NCBI GenBank assembly: GCA_036501665.1 | Contig: DASXZW010000035.1 | Location: 62,001 to 126,000 of the forward strand | Origin: DATAUD01 sp036501665 | GTDB taxonomy: Bacteria > Verrucomicrobiota > Verrucomicrobiia > Limisphaerales > Palsa-1400 | Reading direction: 5' to 3' | DNA length: 64,000 nt | Shown here: in pieces, positions 49,305 to 58,052 of the stretch | Numbering within the stretch: the first letter of the stretch is position 1 | Layout: the number at the start of each line of letters is the position of its first letter | Position numbers and translations under genes: made by a program | The notes under the pieces: model-generated | What the model was told of the DNA's origin: nothing | Seen by the model: only the letters and a program-made list of their open reading frames with translations | Databases searched by the model: none

Positions 49305-51601
49305 GCCACCCCAAAACCTCCAAAACTCGGTAGGGCGGAGCTGCCGCTCCGCCCAATATGAAAAGGTGCAGACAAACAGGTCGGGCGCATCTCACTTTCC
49401 TGAAATGGCCCCGGTTGTGAATATCTTGCCATTAGCCGCGAAGCGTTTTGGAGTGCGGCAGCCCTCTGCCGCTTTTCCCACGGCCACACTACCGCTCCCC
49501 CCATATGAACAAAGCTCGACAAACGACTTCCCTTCCCAACTCCCTCTCTTCCACAAAGTGGAGGAGAGGGCCGGGGAGAGGAGGCTCTTTGTTCAGTGCA
49601 ACTCGTATGTTGTGCCGACTGTTTATCGCCAGGTTCAGAACAAAATCGGAGTCCCGAAGGGACGAATCGAAAATAGCCCGGCAGTGCCCGCTTTGCGGTG
49701 CATCTCTTATATTGTGCTGACTCTTCAGTGCCGGGTCTAAAGCGAAAACAGATTAAGTCCCGAAGGGACGACTGAAAGTTTGAGAACCCAACCAATGCCT
49801 TTATCCCTTGTTGTCCACTGCGTCCACTTAGTCCGTGTTGTCCATTCCGTCCACACGCTTTCCGCCAGCCACCGATAAACACTTCCTTGAGTCCCGAAGG
49901 GACGAATCGAAAATAGCCCGGCAATTCATTGCCGGGTACGCGGAAATAAGCGTTTAAGTCCCGAAGGGACGACTGAAAACTTCGCAAGTAAACCAACACT
50001 TCTTCACTAATCCCCACAAAAAACCGGCGTGCGCCATTCTCTCCCTCTCTTCCACGAAGTGGAGGAGAGGGCAGGGGAGAGGAGGTTCTCATTTCAGCGA
50101 CGCTCCCACCGAAACGCTCATTGTTCTCGTAACACTGTTGCGCCGCTTCCTCCTTCACCTCATCATGACTTTCCTCTGATAATACTTCTCCCGCCCCAAT
50201 CTCTTCTACAACGTCAATCTCCTGTGGATGCCGCCCGATATAATAAAGACTCGCCAACACCCCCAACAAAATGTGGAACACATAATAAATGGGCGATTGC
50301 CTCCAAACCCACTCCGTAAAACTCTGCAAAAAAATCCCCCCAAACCCGAACAAAATCCCCACGCCAACCCGCCGCATCGGATCAGGCGTGCGCTTCCACA
50401 AAAAACTCGCCCCCATCTGGAACCACCGCATCCAAAGAATCACAAAGAAAAACAATCCCGGATACCCCAATTCCCCCGCCGTCAACGCCGCAAGACAATG
50501 CGCCGGGGCCGCCTGCGCTTCGTCAATATTGCTATTCGGCGGAATCACCGTGCTCGGCTCCCGGTCCGTGCCGCGATACGGAACAAACCGGTAACCAAGT
50601 TTCGGCCCAAACTCATTGCTCACGCGATACGACCAATTGTTCAGCCCAATCCCAAACCAATGCTCCTCCACAATCGCCGCCGCGACTCGAATATAATAAC
50701 CGCGCCCCAGATTGTGATGATGCCCATATTCCTGTTCGAGCGTCGATGACCCAAAACGCTCGCTCAGAGAATGCCACGACTTTGCCGTAATTCCCGCCGC
50801 TCCAATGACGACAACCAGGCAAATCGCCAATTTTCGGGCCGTAATCTGATAGGACATCGTCGCAATCGCCGCGAAGGCGAGCATCGAAGCCAGAATGGTC
50901 ACGCCCGCGCGCGAAATCGTGAGCACCTCCGAAACAACCGCCAGCGCAATCCCCGCCGCGCAAAGAATTTTCAGCAACGTCGGAAGTCGCGAGTTCACCG
51001 CCGCCACCAGCACCGGCGCAGTCAAACAAACGAACACCGACAAACTATTAGAGTCGTCGATGGTCCCTGGAACGCGATTGATCCCATCAAAGTACCGCTG
51101 TTTCAACGCGAGAAGCCCTTCATAACAAACCAGCGCCGCGAGCGCGAACAACAGCAACCGCAACTCCCGTTCGCTCCGAACAAAAAGCGCCACCGCCAAA
51201 AACAAAATCAGCCCCCGCACAATCTTGAAAAGTTCAAATAAGCCAAACAATTTTGGGTCCAGCGCCGCCACATTCCCGCACGCGTAAAGAAACGACAGAA
51301 TCATCAGCCCAAGACTCGCCGGCCAAAACCACCGCGACTCCCCCCGCCGCGGAAACAACACCGAACTGACCAGCAAACTGATCGAAAGGATGTCAAGAAT
51401 CGAAAATTCAAACCCCCTCGAAGTCCCCCGATACCACTCCCGGCTGACAAAATTCACATCCAACCGCTCGATCATCGGCGAAAAAAACACAAGCGAGACA
51501 AAAAACAAATCCCGAATCCTCTGCGAAAGACAAGCCACCGCGCACCCGCCAAAAACCGCCGCGGGAATGACCGTAAAACCAAATAATTCTTTAAAACCCA
51601 T
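49301..51601 (-). CDS. O-antigen ligase/Wzy-like membrane protein with a long repeat-derived C-terminal tail
   Basis: The first 480 or so residues (about 50150-51601) have around ten membrane segments, for example IVRGLILFLAVALFV and ALAVVSEVLTISRAGVTILA, and a large loop EEHWFGIGLNNWSYRVSNEF with the conserved His and GxGxNN, as in the WaaL/Wzy ligase-polymerase family. It would join lipid-linked glycan units at the outer face of the inner membrane. The frame then stays open for about 280 codons through intergenic-type repeats, giving tails such as SSPLPSPPLRGREGENG, FQSSLRDL (twice) and PGYFRFVPSGL (twice), and stops exactly at the next gene's ATG. Start: ATG at 51601 (MGFKELFGF); a TTG at 51622 is also open. 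The tail is either a neutral extension or evidence of a lost stop. Confidence 0.75.
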   Translation of the reverse strand: MGFKELFGFTVIPAAVFGGCAVACLSQRIRDLFFVSLVFFSPMIERLDVNFVSREWYRGTSRGFEFSILDILSISLLVSSVLFPRRGESRWFWPASLGLMILSFLYACGNVAALDPKLFGLFELFKIVRGLILFLAVALFVRSERELRLLLFALAALVCYEGLLALKQRYFDGINRVPGTIDDSNSLSVFVCLTAPVLVAAVNSRLPTLLKILCAAGIALAVVSEVLTISRAGVTILASMLAFAAIATMSYQITARKLAICLVVVIGAAGITAKSWHSLSERFGSSTLEQEYGHHHNLGRGYYIRVAAAIVEEHWFGIGLNNWSYRVSNEFGPKLGYRFVPYRGTDREPSTVIPPNSNIDEAQAAPAHCLAALTAGELGYPGLFFFVILWMRWFQMGASFLWKRTPDPMRRVGVGILFGFGGIFLQSFTEWVWRQSPIYYVFHILLGVLASLYYIGRHPQEIDVVEEIGAGEVLSEESHDEVKEEAAQQCYENNERFGGSVAEMRTSSPLPSPPLRGREGENGARRFFVGISEEVLVYLRSFQSSLRDLNAYFRVPGNELPGYFRFVPSGLKEVFIGGWRKACGRNGQHGLSGRSGQQGIKALVGFSNFQSSLRDLICFRFRPGTEESAQYKRCTAKRALPGYFRFVPSGLRFCSEPGDKQSAQHTSCTEQRASSPRPSPPLCGREGVGKGSRLSSFVHMGGAVVWPWEKRQRAAALQNASRLMARYSQPGPFQESEMRPTCLSAPFHIGRSGSSALPSFGGFGVA
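49437..49480. repeat. Dispersed intergenic repeat, copy 2
   Basis: CGCGAAGCGTTTTGGAGTGC at 49437-49456, with one change from 33921-33940, followed by GGCAG-CCCTCT-GCCGC, a short hairpin. It lies within the open tail of the ligase-like frame. A related box, GGTAGGGCGG-AGCTGCCG-CTCCGCCC, is at 49329-49354. Confidence 0.55.
49541..50085. repeat. Cluster of GTCCCGAAGGGAC and CTTCCAC(G/A)AAGTGGAG repeats
   Basis: Four copies of the hairpin GTCCC-GAA-GGGAC lie at 49651, 49757, 49891 and 49958. Copies 1 and 3 continue GAATCGAAAATAGCCCGGCA; copies 2 and 4 continue GACTGAAA, so they form two composite units (49651-49777 and 49891-49979). They are framed by two copies of a unit reading CTTCCACxAAGTGGAGGAGA then GGGCxGGGGAGAGGAGG (about 49547-49583 and 50048-50085). 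These are mobile or amplified short repeats typical of intergenic space, yet here they lie in an open reading frame. Confidence 0.75.
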
Positions 51602-51708
51602 GTCCAGCTCGCTGAGATACAAAAAAATCCGCAGAAAACCCCCCAGCGGAAAAAAACCAGCGCCAAAAAACCCACCGTAGGAAAATCCTGATATCTTTAT
51701 TCCCCGGC

Positions 51709-52353
51709 TCAGTAAAAAAATACGTCAGTACTAGTAACCCCCGGCCTGCACGGCCCCACACTCTGAAAAACCCGATACGACTTCGCCCGATGCCTCTCCC
51801 GAATTTCTGAATACCGCCAGGAGTCATCCACCACAATAATCCCTCCAGGTTTAACATGCCTCTCCGCCTTCTCAAAACACACTGGCCGAATGCGTGTCCA
51901 TTCCTCACTCCCATCGACGACAATCACATCAAACTTTTCATCCGGCATCGCATGGAGATATTCCGATTTCTCGAAGCCAATCGGATTCTTAAAATCAAAC
52001 GGACATAATTTCATCGTGACATTGCCAACGAACTTTTCCTTGATCCGTTCCGACACAATCTTGAACCACTGCGGATTGTCCTCGATCGAATAAACCGAAC
52101 TCACCCGCCGCGCGAAAAAAAATGTCGAACCGCCTGAACCATATTCGCACACCGTCATATCCGGTCGCAGAAACTCCTCGAGAAAATCAATCGCCGCATA
52201 AGAAAACCACGGTAACTCAAGGTCCGCTGGCGTCTTCCCGCCGATCACATTGTGGGTCAGGCACCGCGTCGCATATTGCGGATGCAAACAAAGATTAGTT
52301 ACGACTCGCGCAATTTTTTGTGGAATGGTTCCTTGCATAAAATCCTTAAACAT
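51709..52353 (-). CDS. Class I SAM-dependent methyltransferase-like protein
   Basis: A 214-residue protein with a Rossmann methyltransferase core: MTVCEYGSGGSTFFFARRVS (glycine-rich SAM motif I, with Glu and Gly-Ser-Gly-Gly), VYSIEDNPQWFKIVSERIKE (motif II Glu/Asp), EKFDVIVVDGSEEWTRIRPV (motif IV) and HVKPGGIIVVDDSWRYSEI (motif V/VI). The substrate is unknown; in this setting a sugar or lipid-linked glycan is likely. Its start overlaps the end of the GT2 gene by 8 bases, and 107 bases separate it from the ligase-like gene. No signal or membrane segment. Confidence 0.78.
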   Translation of the reverse strand: MFKDFMQGTIPQKIARVVTNLCLHPQYATRCLTHNVIGGKTPADLELPWFSYAAIDFLEEFLRPDMTVCEYGSGGSTFFFARRVSSVYSIEDNPQWFKIVSERIKEKFVGNVTMKLCPFDFKNPIGFEKSEYLHAMPDEKFDVIVVDGSEEWTRIRPVCFEKAERHVKPGGIIVVDDSWRYSEIRERHRAKSYRVFQSVGPCRPGVTSTDVFFY

Positions 52354-53494
52354 TAAAGCCCGCCGGATTCAATCCGTGCCGCTGGGCTTGCGGCCAATAA
52401 TCAGTGCAACCCGCCTTCAACGCTTTGAATGCGAGAAGCCCGGAAATCAAAGCAAGCGAAGAACCCGCAATCGCCGCCGGAAAACAAGCGAGACGTTCAC
52501 CCGGCTTGAGACGCTTGAGCCGGCGCAACCCGACACCAATCATTCCCGGGTAAAGACGCCACCAAAATTTAGTTCGTTGAAGATGTTGAACAATCAACCG
52601 CTTCAACCAGGTGGGATCCGTCCGATCTTTTTCCTTCAACGTGTCCGCCAATTTTCCCCGTTCTCCCACAGGAAGACTTTGAAGGTAGCCGTCGAGGAGA
52701 ATATGCAAAATGGTTTGCCCCATGATCTGCCGCTTTTGATTTTTGAGAATCGCGGAAATCGACGAATACGATTCAAAAATATGTTCCGCGCCATCGGCCA
52801 CGCGTATCCTTTGGGGTGCTGAAGGATGAGTAAGAAAATCGGTGCAAACAATCGACTTGATGAAACCGTCTTCACACGCGGACAAATCTTTCGGCAAATA
52901 AATTCGCCGCGCTATCTCCGCTCGAATGCAATAAAGCTGTCCGCACAATTGAGCATCCGCCGATGAAGTCAGCCGCGAGAACGCCAACGAACACCGGTCC
53001 GCAAGGGATTTTTTCTCGTTGAACGAAATATGTTTTTGCGGGCGATCCACAGTAATGGAAGCCTGATCATCCACCTCAAGCGCGCGCAGCATGTTCCACA
53101 GCGTTTCCCGTCGATTGATAAGAATATCTGAATCCATCAGATACAGAAATTTCGCTTCTTTTGCGGAATGCAGATGAACGAATTGGTTCCACGCGTTTAT
53201 TTTGCCTCGCTCAGGCAACTCGATCACGCGCGCGACAAATTCATTGTGCTCAGGATGATATTTTTGCTGCGTGTCGAAAATGACGTGCGCCACTTCAGCC
53301 GTTCTGTCCGTGCAGCCATTTGCCATCAACAAAATTTCACAGCGCCATCCGCGCTGCGCCAATTCTGAAAAAAGGGATTGCTCAAAAAGCGATTGAACCG
53401 TCGCTCCAAGCCGCGCCTCTTCATTGCGAGCCACAATGCCAATCGAAATCTGCACAGGCAGGCCGTTAACATTATCATCGGAGACAGATTGCAT
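52346..53494 (-). CDS. Family 2 glycosyltransferase, membrane-associated
   Basis: A GT-A glycosyltransferase of 382 residues from the ATG at 53494 (MQSVSDDNVNGLPVQISIGI); the frame is open to 53602, but that extension is not protein-like. ISIGIVARNEEARLGATVQS is the first strand and helix, RCEILLMANGCTDRTAEVAH the nucleotide site, FLYLMDSDILINRRETLWNM the DxD metal site, and LSACEDGFIKSIVCTDFL carries the ED catalytic motif. Near the C-terminus AGSSLALISGLLAFKAL is a likely membrane helix. First gene of the minus-strand operon and divergent from the Wzc/Wza fusion gene, with 160 bases between them for both promoters. Confidence 0.85.
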   Translation of the reverse strand: MQSVSDDNVNGLPVQISIGIVARNEEARLGATVQSLFEQSLFSELAQRGWRCEILLMANGCTDRTAEVAHVIFDTQQKYHPEHNEFVARVIELPERGKINAWNQFVHLHSAKEAKFLYLMDSDILINRRETLWNMLRALEVDDQASITVDRPQKHISFNEKKSLADRCSLAFSRLTSSADAQLCGQLYCIRAEIARRIYLPKDLSACEDGFIKSIVCTDFLTHPSAPQRIRVADGAEHIFESYSSISAILKNQKRQIMGQTILHILLDGYLQSLPVGERGKLADTLKEKDRTDPTWLKRLIVQHLQRTKFWWRLYPGMIGVGLRRLKRLKPGERLACFPAAIAGSSLALISGLLAFKALKAGCTDYWPQAQRHGLNPAGFNV

Positions 53495-53654
53495 CCTCAC
53501 AAAAGATAAAACTCCTGCGCTCTCCCATACAGGGGCACTTGACCCCAGTTTGATCCCTGGTGACAACGGCGGGACTTGCCCGCGCCTTACTAAGGTGTTC
53601 ACCCACTAATCCCGGCAGGCGCACAATCCTTAAGCTGGGTGAGGTTGATCTAGG

Positions 53655-56573
53655 ATGAACTCAAAGCCCAATAACAACGGGGCAAAAACGCCCAGCAACA
53701 GCACGCCATCCTCCCCGGTTGATATTTGGACAATGCTGGATTTGCTGGGTCGTCACAAAATACTGCTGGCGATGGGATTTATAGTCGGCGGCGTTCTGGC
53801 TTTTTTTGCGGGAAACAAAGTAGTTCGGCCAAAATTCACCGCGACCGCCCAATTGCTCCGCTATGAGACGCTCGGGGCGAGCGACTTTTTCAAACCTGAC
53901 GCACCGATGACTCCCGACACTTTCGGTGGACTTATTCGCGCGCCGGAACTTTTTAATCGAGTCGCCGATCAAGCGACGCCGCCGATTCCTTTCGAGACTT
54001 TCGTCAAACAAATAAAAATCGATCCCGACGAGGAATCCGACCTGGTGAATGTCACGCTTGTCGAGCGAACGCCGGAACAAGCGGTGAATTTGCTCAACAA
54101 TTATTTAACGAACGCGGTCGATTATTTAAAAAATCTCCAGGCGCAGGAGGTTCGACGTTCCGCCGACACGTTTTTGGGCAAGCAAGTCGAGCAAATGGAT
54201 CAAGACATTGCCGATTTGGACAAGGAATTCCGAAGCTTGGCCCTCCCGCCGCAAATCACAAACAAAGTCGCGCAAATCGGCGGACAATTAAATCAACTGC
54301 ATCACGCGCTGGCCGGCCCGCCGCGAGCAAACCCTGCGTTCGCGATGGAGACTGAGAAGTTGAATCAAGCGATGGAAGAACTGACCTCGCTCTTGGCAAA
54401 GTACACAGAGATTCATCCGCTTGTGCAACAGAAGGAGGCCGAAGTTCAGGCGCTAAAAGCGCGTGTCACGGCGGATTCCACCAATAATGTATCTCCGCCC
54501 GTATCGGATGAGGTTGTAGCCGCGCCCGTTGCGCCCGTGCGGCCCACGGCGGAAACATTCAATCCAGAAATCGACATTGTTCGTGCGCGCCTTCTTTCGC
54601 TGGAACAGGGGCGCGTTCAAGTTGTCAACAGGCAACGCGAAGTTGAATCATATTTGGCCCATCCTCCTGGCATGGCGCGGGTTTTTGCGCCCGCTTCAAT
54701 GAAAACAGTTCATGCCGGTATGCGAGGCGTGAAGGTCGCGATTGCGACGGTTGTTGGCTCTTTATTTGGCATTGGATTTAGTCTGTTCCTTGTATTGACG
54801 ACGGAATTTGTTGATGGCCATTTGAAAACAGCCGACGACTTGCGAAGAGTCACGGACCTTCCAGTGCTTTCCACTTTGGGCGACATTTCGAAAATGGACC
54901 CCGAAACACAGTCCCTCTGGGCATTCCGAACTTGGACAATGTTGCAGGGACTGCTCAGCCCAACGGCGCAACACGGGCTTGTCTGCGGATTTACGTCTTC
55001 ATCAGCAGGAGAGGGGCGCACGACGTGGATTCGTCTCCTTGCCGAAGCGGCGAGTTTGACTGGCTTTCGGGTGTTGACCGTCGCAACGCGTCCATCCACT
55101 GAGGAAACCAGATCGCATCCAAATCACGCGGGGGATTTTCTCGCCGAAAATCTTGAGTCCACCGAACTCGGCGGAAAGCTGGCGACTTGCAACAGCGACG
55201 CGCTCAATTCGCCGGCCCAAATTACTGATCGTCTCACGCATCCCGATGCGCCGCCGGTCGTTCATATTCCGCTACCCGGATGGGTTTGGAACCGTGAGCG
55301 CCGCCAGCAATGGCACGAAGCTCTGGATCGTTGGCGACAGATCGAGAACATCGTCATATTAGTGGAGTTGCCACCCGCCGCTGTTCCGGAAGCGGTGCTG
55401 CTCGGCTCAAGTTTGCCCAACTTGGTGTGGCTTGCTGGACGCGGTTCCGCCCAAGCTGCGCCCACGCGCGAACAATTGAAAACTCTCCGTGACGCCCGAT
55501 GCAAAATTGTCGGCGCTGTGTTCAATCGCGAAGGCGCGCGCTCACTTAAGAGTCGGTTTCCTCGATGGATTCCCTATGCGGCGATTTTGGCGTTCCTTGT
55601 TTCAAATCAAACCAAGGCGCAGACTTCCATCGCGACTTCCACTGAATCGCCGGCAACAAATTATTCTTATTCGGTCGTTCGCCCGTCTCAGCGAGCTTCG
55701 TGGCAGGAACGTCTGACCCTTGGCCCCGGCGATGTGTTAAACTTCGGAATTTACGGGCAGCCTGACCTTGCCGTTTCGGACGTTGCGGTAGGCCCGGACG
55801 GGCGCGTGAGTTATCTTGAAGCGCAAGACGTGGTTGCCAGCGGACTGACCATCGACGAATTACGCGGACGTCTGGATGATGAACTGGGAAAATATCGTCG
55901 TTCGCCTCACACCGTAATTACGCCAGTTGCCTTCCGAAGCAAAAAATACTTTATGCTTGGCAAAGTCATGGTCAAGGGGGCCTATGTTCTGGACCGTCCA
56001 TTGACGGTGTTGGAGGCAATCGCGCGGGCAAAGGGTTTCGAGAATGGTCTTGTTGACCGAAGCGTTGTTGACCTTGCTGACCTTTCGCGGAGTTTCATAT
56101 CACGAGGCGGCAAGCGCCTGCCGCTCAGTTTCGAGAAACTTTTCGAACGCGGCGACCTGTCACAAAATATTTCAGTCGAGCCGGACGATTATATTTACAT
56201 CGCCGCCATCAACGTTCAGGAAGTCTATGTTGTCGGGGAAATTCGCCTGCCCGGGCCGGTAACGTATTCGCCGGGCGAGACGTTGATTGGGGCCCTCACA
56301 GCGCGCGGAGGATTTACAGAAAAAGCATATCGGGGGCGAGTCCTTGTTGTCCGAGGCTCGTTGGATTCACCGGAGCGCTTTGCGATCAACACCGCGGACA
56401 TTGTCAAAGGCAAGATGCCGGACTTCGAATTGGAGCCGAAAGATATTATTTTCGTGAGTCCGCGCCCATTTGCGAGAGTTGAGGAGTTAGCTGATTTGGC
56501 CACCACCGCGTTCATCCAAGGGCTGATTACGGCGTGGGTGGACGTTAAGGTCGTAAAACCATTTGCGAATTAA
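53655..56573 (+). CDS. Wzc-like chain-length protein with degenerate kinase domain, fused to a Wza-like export protein
   Basis: A 972-residue fusion. Residues 20-380 form a Wzz/Wzc module: membrane helix at 36-53, a periplasmic coiled-coil part (NNYLTNAVDYLKNLQAQEVR, MDQDIADLDKEF) and a second helix near 355-378 (VAIATVVGSLFGIGFSLFLV). Residues 400-635 resemble a BY-kinase, with FTSSSAGEGRTTWIRLLAEA at the Walker A site, but Arg455 replaces the usual Lys, the A' motif reads VLTVATRPS without its Asp pair, and no Tyr-rich tail exists. A third helix (IPYAAILAFLVSNQ, about 638-652) leads into a Wza part: LTLGPGDVLNFGIYGQPDLA at 687 (poly-export) and two SLBB repeats (YFMLGKVMVKGAYVLDRPLT, VYVVGEIRLPGPVTYSPGET). 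It would link inner- and outer-membrane steps of polysaccharide export. Confidence 0.85.
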   Translation: MNSKPNNNGAKTPSNSTPSSPVDIWTMLDLLGRHKILLAMGFIVGGVLAFFAGNKVVRPKFTATAQLLRYETLGASDFFKPDAPMTPDTFGGLIRAPELFNRVADQATPPIPFETFVKQIKIDPDEESDLVNVTLVERTPEQAVNLLNNYLTNAVDYLKNLQAQEVRRSADTFLGKQVEQMDQDIADLDKEFRSLALPPQITNKVAQIGGQLNQLHHALAGPPRANPAFAMETEKLNQAMEELTSLLAKYTEIHPLVQQKEAEVQALKARVTADSTNNVSPPVSDEVVAAPVAPVRPTAETFNPEIDIVRARLLSLEQGRVQVVNRQREVESYLAHPPGMARVFAPASMKTVHAGMRGVKVAIATVVGSLFGIGFSLFLVLTTEFVDGHLKTADDLRRVTDLPVLSTLGDISKMDPETQSLWAFRTWTMLQGLLSPTAQHGLVCGFTSSSAGEGRTTWIRLLAEAASLTGFRVLTVATRPSTEETRSHPNHAGDFLAENLESTELGGKLATCNSDALNSPAQITDRLTHPDAPPVVHIPLPGWVWNRERRQQWHEALDRWRQIENIVILVELPPAAVPEAVLLGSSLPNLVWLAGRGSAQAAPTREQLKTLRDARCKIVGAVFNREGARSLKSRFPRWIPYAAILAFLVSNQTKAQTSIATSTESPATNYSYSVVRPSQRASWQERLTLGPGDVLNFGIYGQPDLAVSDVAVGPDGRVSYLEAQDVVASGLTIDELRGRLDDELGKYRRSPHTVITPVAFRSKKYFMLGKVMVKGAYVLDRPLTVLEAIARAKGFENGLVDRSVVDLADLSRSFISRGGKRLPLSFEKLFERGDLSQNISVEPDDYIYIAAINVQEVYVVGEIRLPGPVTYSPGETLIGALTARGGFTEKAYRGRVLVVRGSLDSPERFAINTADIVKGKMPDFELEPKDIIFVSPRPFARVEELADLATTAFIQGLITAWVDVKVVKPFAN

Positions 56574-56574
56574 C

Positions 56575-57714
56575 GTGAACTCGGGATGGATCAAGGCGGA
56601 AAGAGGCTGGGTTGTTCTTCTGATTTGTATCCTCGGCTGTCAACAAACGCCGGTTCGCGCGTTGCCGCCAATTCACACTACCACCCCGGACAATGGAGTA
56701 GTCGCTTCGCTGGCGGTGACGAATCACCTTGACCCCGCGTGGTTAAAAGCTCCTGTCGAGCCATTCACTCTCGGCCCGGGCGACCGCTTGGAGATCGAAC
56801 TTTTGGGTGATCCGGCTTCCAAGGCCGGCGCAACTGTCGGTCCGGACGGCAAACTTTATTATGGTCTTCTGCCCGGTCTTGATGTGTGGGGTCTGACTCT
56901 TTCGCAAGCGAAAGAGAAAATTGAACAAGGCTACACTAATTATATGCGACAGATGCCAAAAGCATCGCTCATACTACGCGAGGTGGCCAGCAGGCACGTC
57001 TGGATACTGGGCCGAGTCCAGGCGCCGGGAGTTTATCCAATGACCGGACCGATGACCGTTCTGGAAGCGATTTCATTGGCCGGAGGAACCATGAGCCTCG
57101 CCTCATATCGCGATCAGGACGCTGCCGGGGTGGGGGAAGAGCTTGCGGATTTGAAACGCAGCTTTGTCGCGCGAGAAGGCCGATTTCTCCCAGTCGATTT
57201 TGAACGATTGCTGGCGGAGGGCGATCTTTCCCAGAATATTTATCTTCAGCCCGACGACTTCATTTATTTTCCATCATCTGTAGCGCGGGATGTTTACGTT
57301 TTGGGCGCGGTGACAGAGCCGCGAATGGTTTCGTTTCGCGACGGCATGACGTTGGCGGGCGCGATTTCCGGCGCGTACGGCACATTGAAAGGCGCGTATT
57401 TAAGTCATGTCGCAGTGGTGCGCGGCTCGCTGTCAAAGCCGAAACTTACCGTCGTCGATTTTAAGCGCGTTCTCAGAGGAGAAGCAGCGGACATGACGCT
57501 GCGACAGGGGGACATCGTTTACGTGCCTCTGTCGCCCTATCGGTATATTGATCATTATCTGGAAGTAATCCTGAACACGTTCGTAAGCTCGGCCGCAATC
57601 AACGAAGGCTCGCGTCTTGTGGGCGTCCCGTCAACGGGCGCGGCGGGAGTTTTTATTCCAGTTGGCAGCGGCGTCTCGGTCATTCCTCCCGCGGCGCCCC
57701 CGGCTATTCATTAA
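56575..57714 (+). CDS. Wza-like polysaccharide export lipoprotein
   Basis: The GTG at 56575 gives 379 residues; a TTG at 56563, overlapping the previous gene, is the alternative. The N-terminus holds GWVVLLICILGCQQ, a lipoprotein signal with Cys after ILG, so it is anchored in a membrane. The poly-export domain starts FTLGPGDRLEIELLGDPASK, followed by two SLBB repeats (HVWILGRVQAPGVYPMTGPM and VYVLGAVTEPRMVSFRDGMT). Such proteins form the outer-membrane channel for polysaccharide export. It follows the Wzc/Wza fusion directly, so the locus has two export proteins, perhaps forming a mixed channel or serving different ends of the path. Confidence 0.85.
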   Translation: MNSGWIKAERGWVVLLICILGCQQTPVRALPPIHTTTPDNGVVASLAVTNHLDPAWLKAPVEPFTLGPGDRLEIELLGDPASKAGATVGPDGKLYYGLLPGLDVWGLTLSQAKEKIEQGYTNYMRQMPKASLILREVASRHVWILGRVQAPGVYPMTGPMTVLEAISLAGGTMSLASYRDQDAAGVGEELADLKRSFVAREGRFLPVDFERLLAEGDLSQNIYLQPDDFIYFPSSVARDVYVLGAVTEPRMVSFRDGMTLAGAISGAYGTLKGAYLSHVAVVRGSLSKPKLTVVDFKRVLRGEAADMTLRQGDIVYVPLSPYRYIDHYLEVILNTFVSSAAINEGSRLVGVPSTGAAGVFIPVGSGVSVIPPAAPPAIH

Positions 57715-57773
57715 AATTGATTGGGGGAATCTCCCCATTCAACATTAGCCCGAAATCCGTAATTTAGTGTCAT

Positions 57774-58052
57774 ATGCCAAGTAAAAGATCATCTTCATTC
57801 GCAAAATCGACAAGAAACGAAAACTTTCGATCCTCCCCGTCAACCGGAAACGGAGACGGTAACGGGGCGTCTGCAAATGGGCCAAGTCACGATCAAATCG
57901 CGGAGCTTGCGCGGCAGATTTATCAGGAAAGCGGCTCCGTGGAGGGGAACGACGCCCAGAATTGGTTAAAGGCGGAACAAATCCTGCGTGACCGCGCGAA
58001 CGGTCGGTCAGTCGGCGCGGGTCCGGGCCTTGTTAGCAAACCAGAGGCTTGA
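57774..58052 (+). CDS. DUF2934 protein
   Basis: A 92-residue protein. The first 35 residues are polar, glycine/serine-rich and probably disordered. The rest matches the DUF2934 pattern: SHDQIAELARQIYQESGSVE, then NDAQNWLKAEQILRDR, i.e. I-x2-LA-x2-IY-x2-SG-x10-W-x2-AE. Its role is unknown; it is common near stress genes in soil bacteria. It overlaps the convergent YqjK-like gene by 45 bases. Confidence 0.75.
   Translation: MPSKRSSSFAKSTRNENFRSSPSTGNGDGNGASANGPSHDQIAELARQIYQESGSVEGNDAQNWLKAEQILRDRANGRSVGAGPGLVSKPEA

Noticed and set aside
49651..49979. Four near-identical hairpin repeats that resemble a small CRISPR array
   Set aside because: Spacing is irregular (106, 134 and 67 bases between starts), the in-between sequences are themselves shared in pairs, and no cas gene is present. 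They fit composite intergenic repeats.
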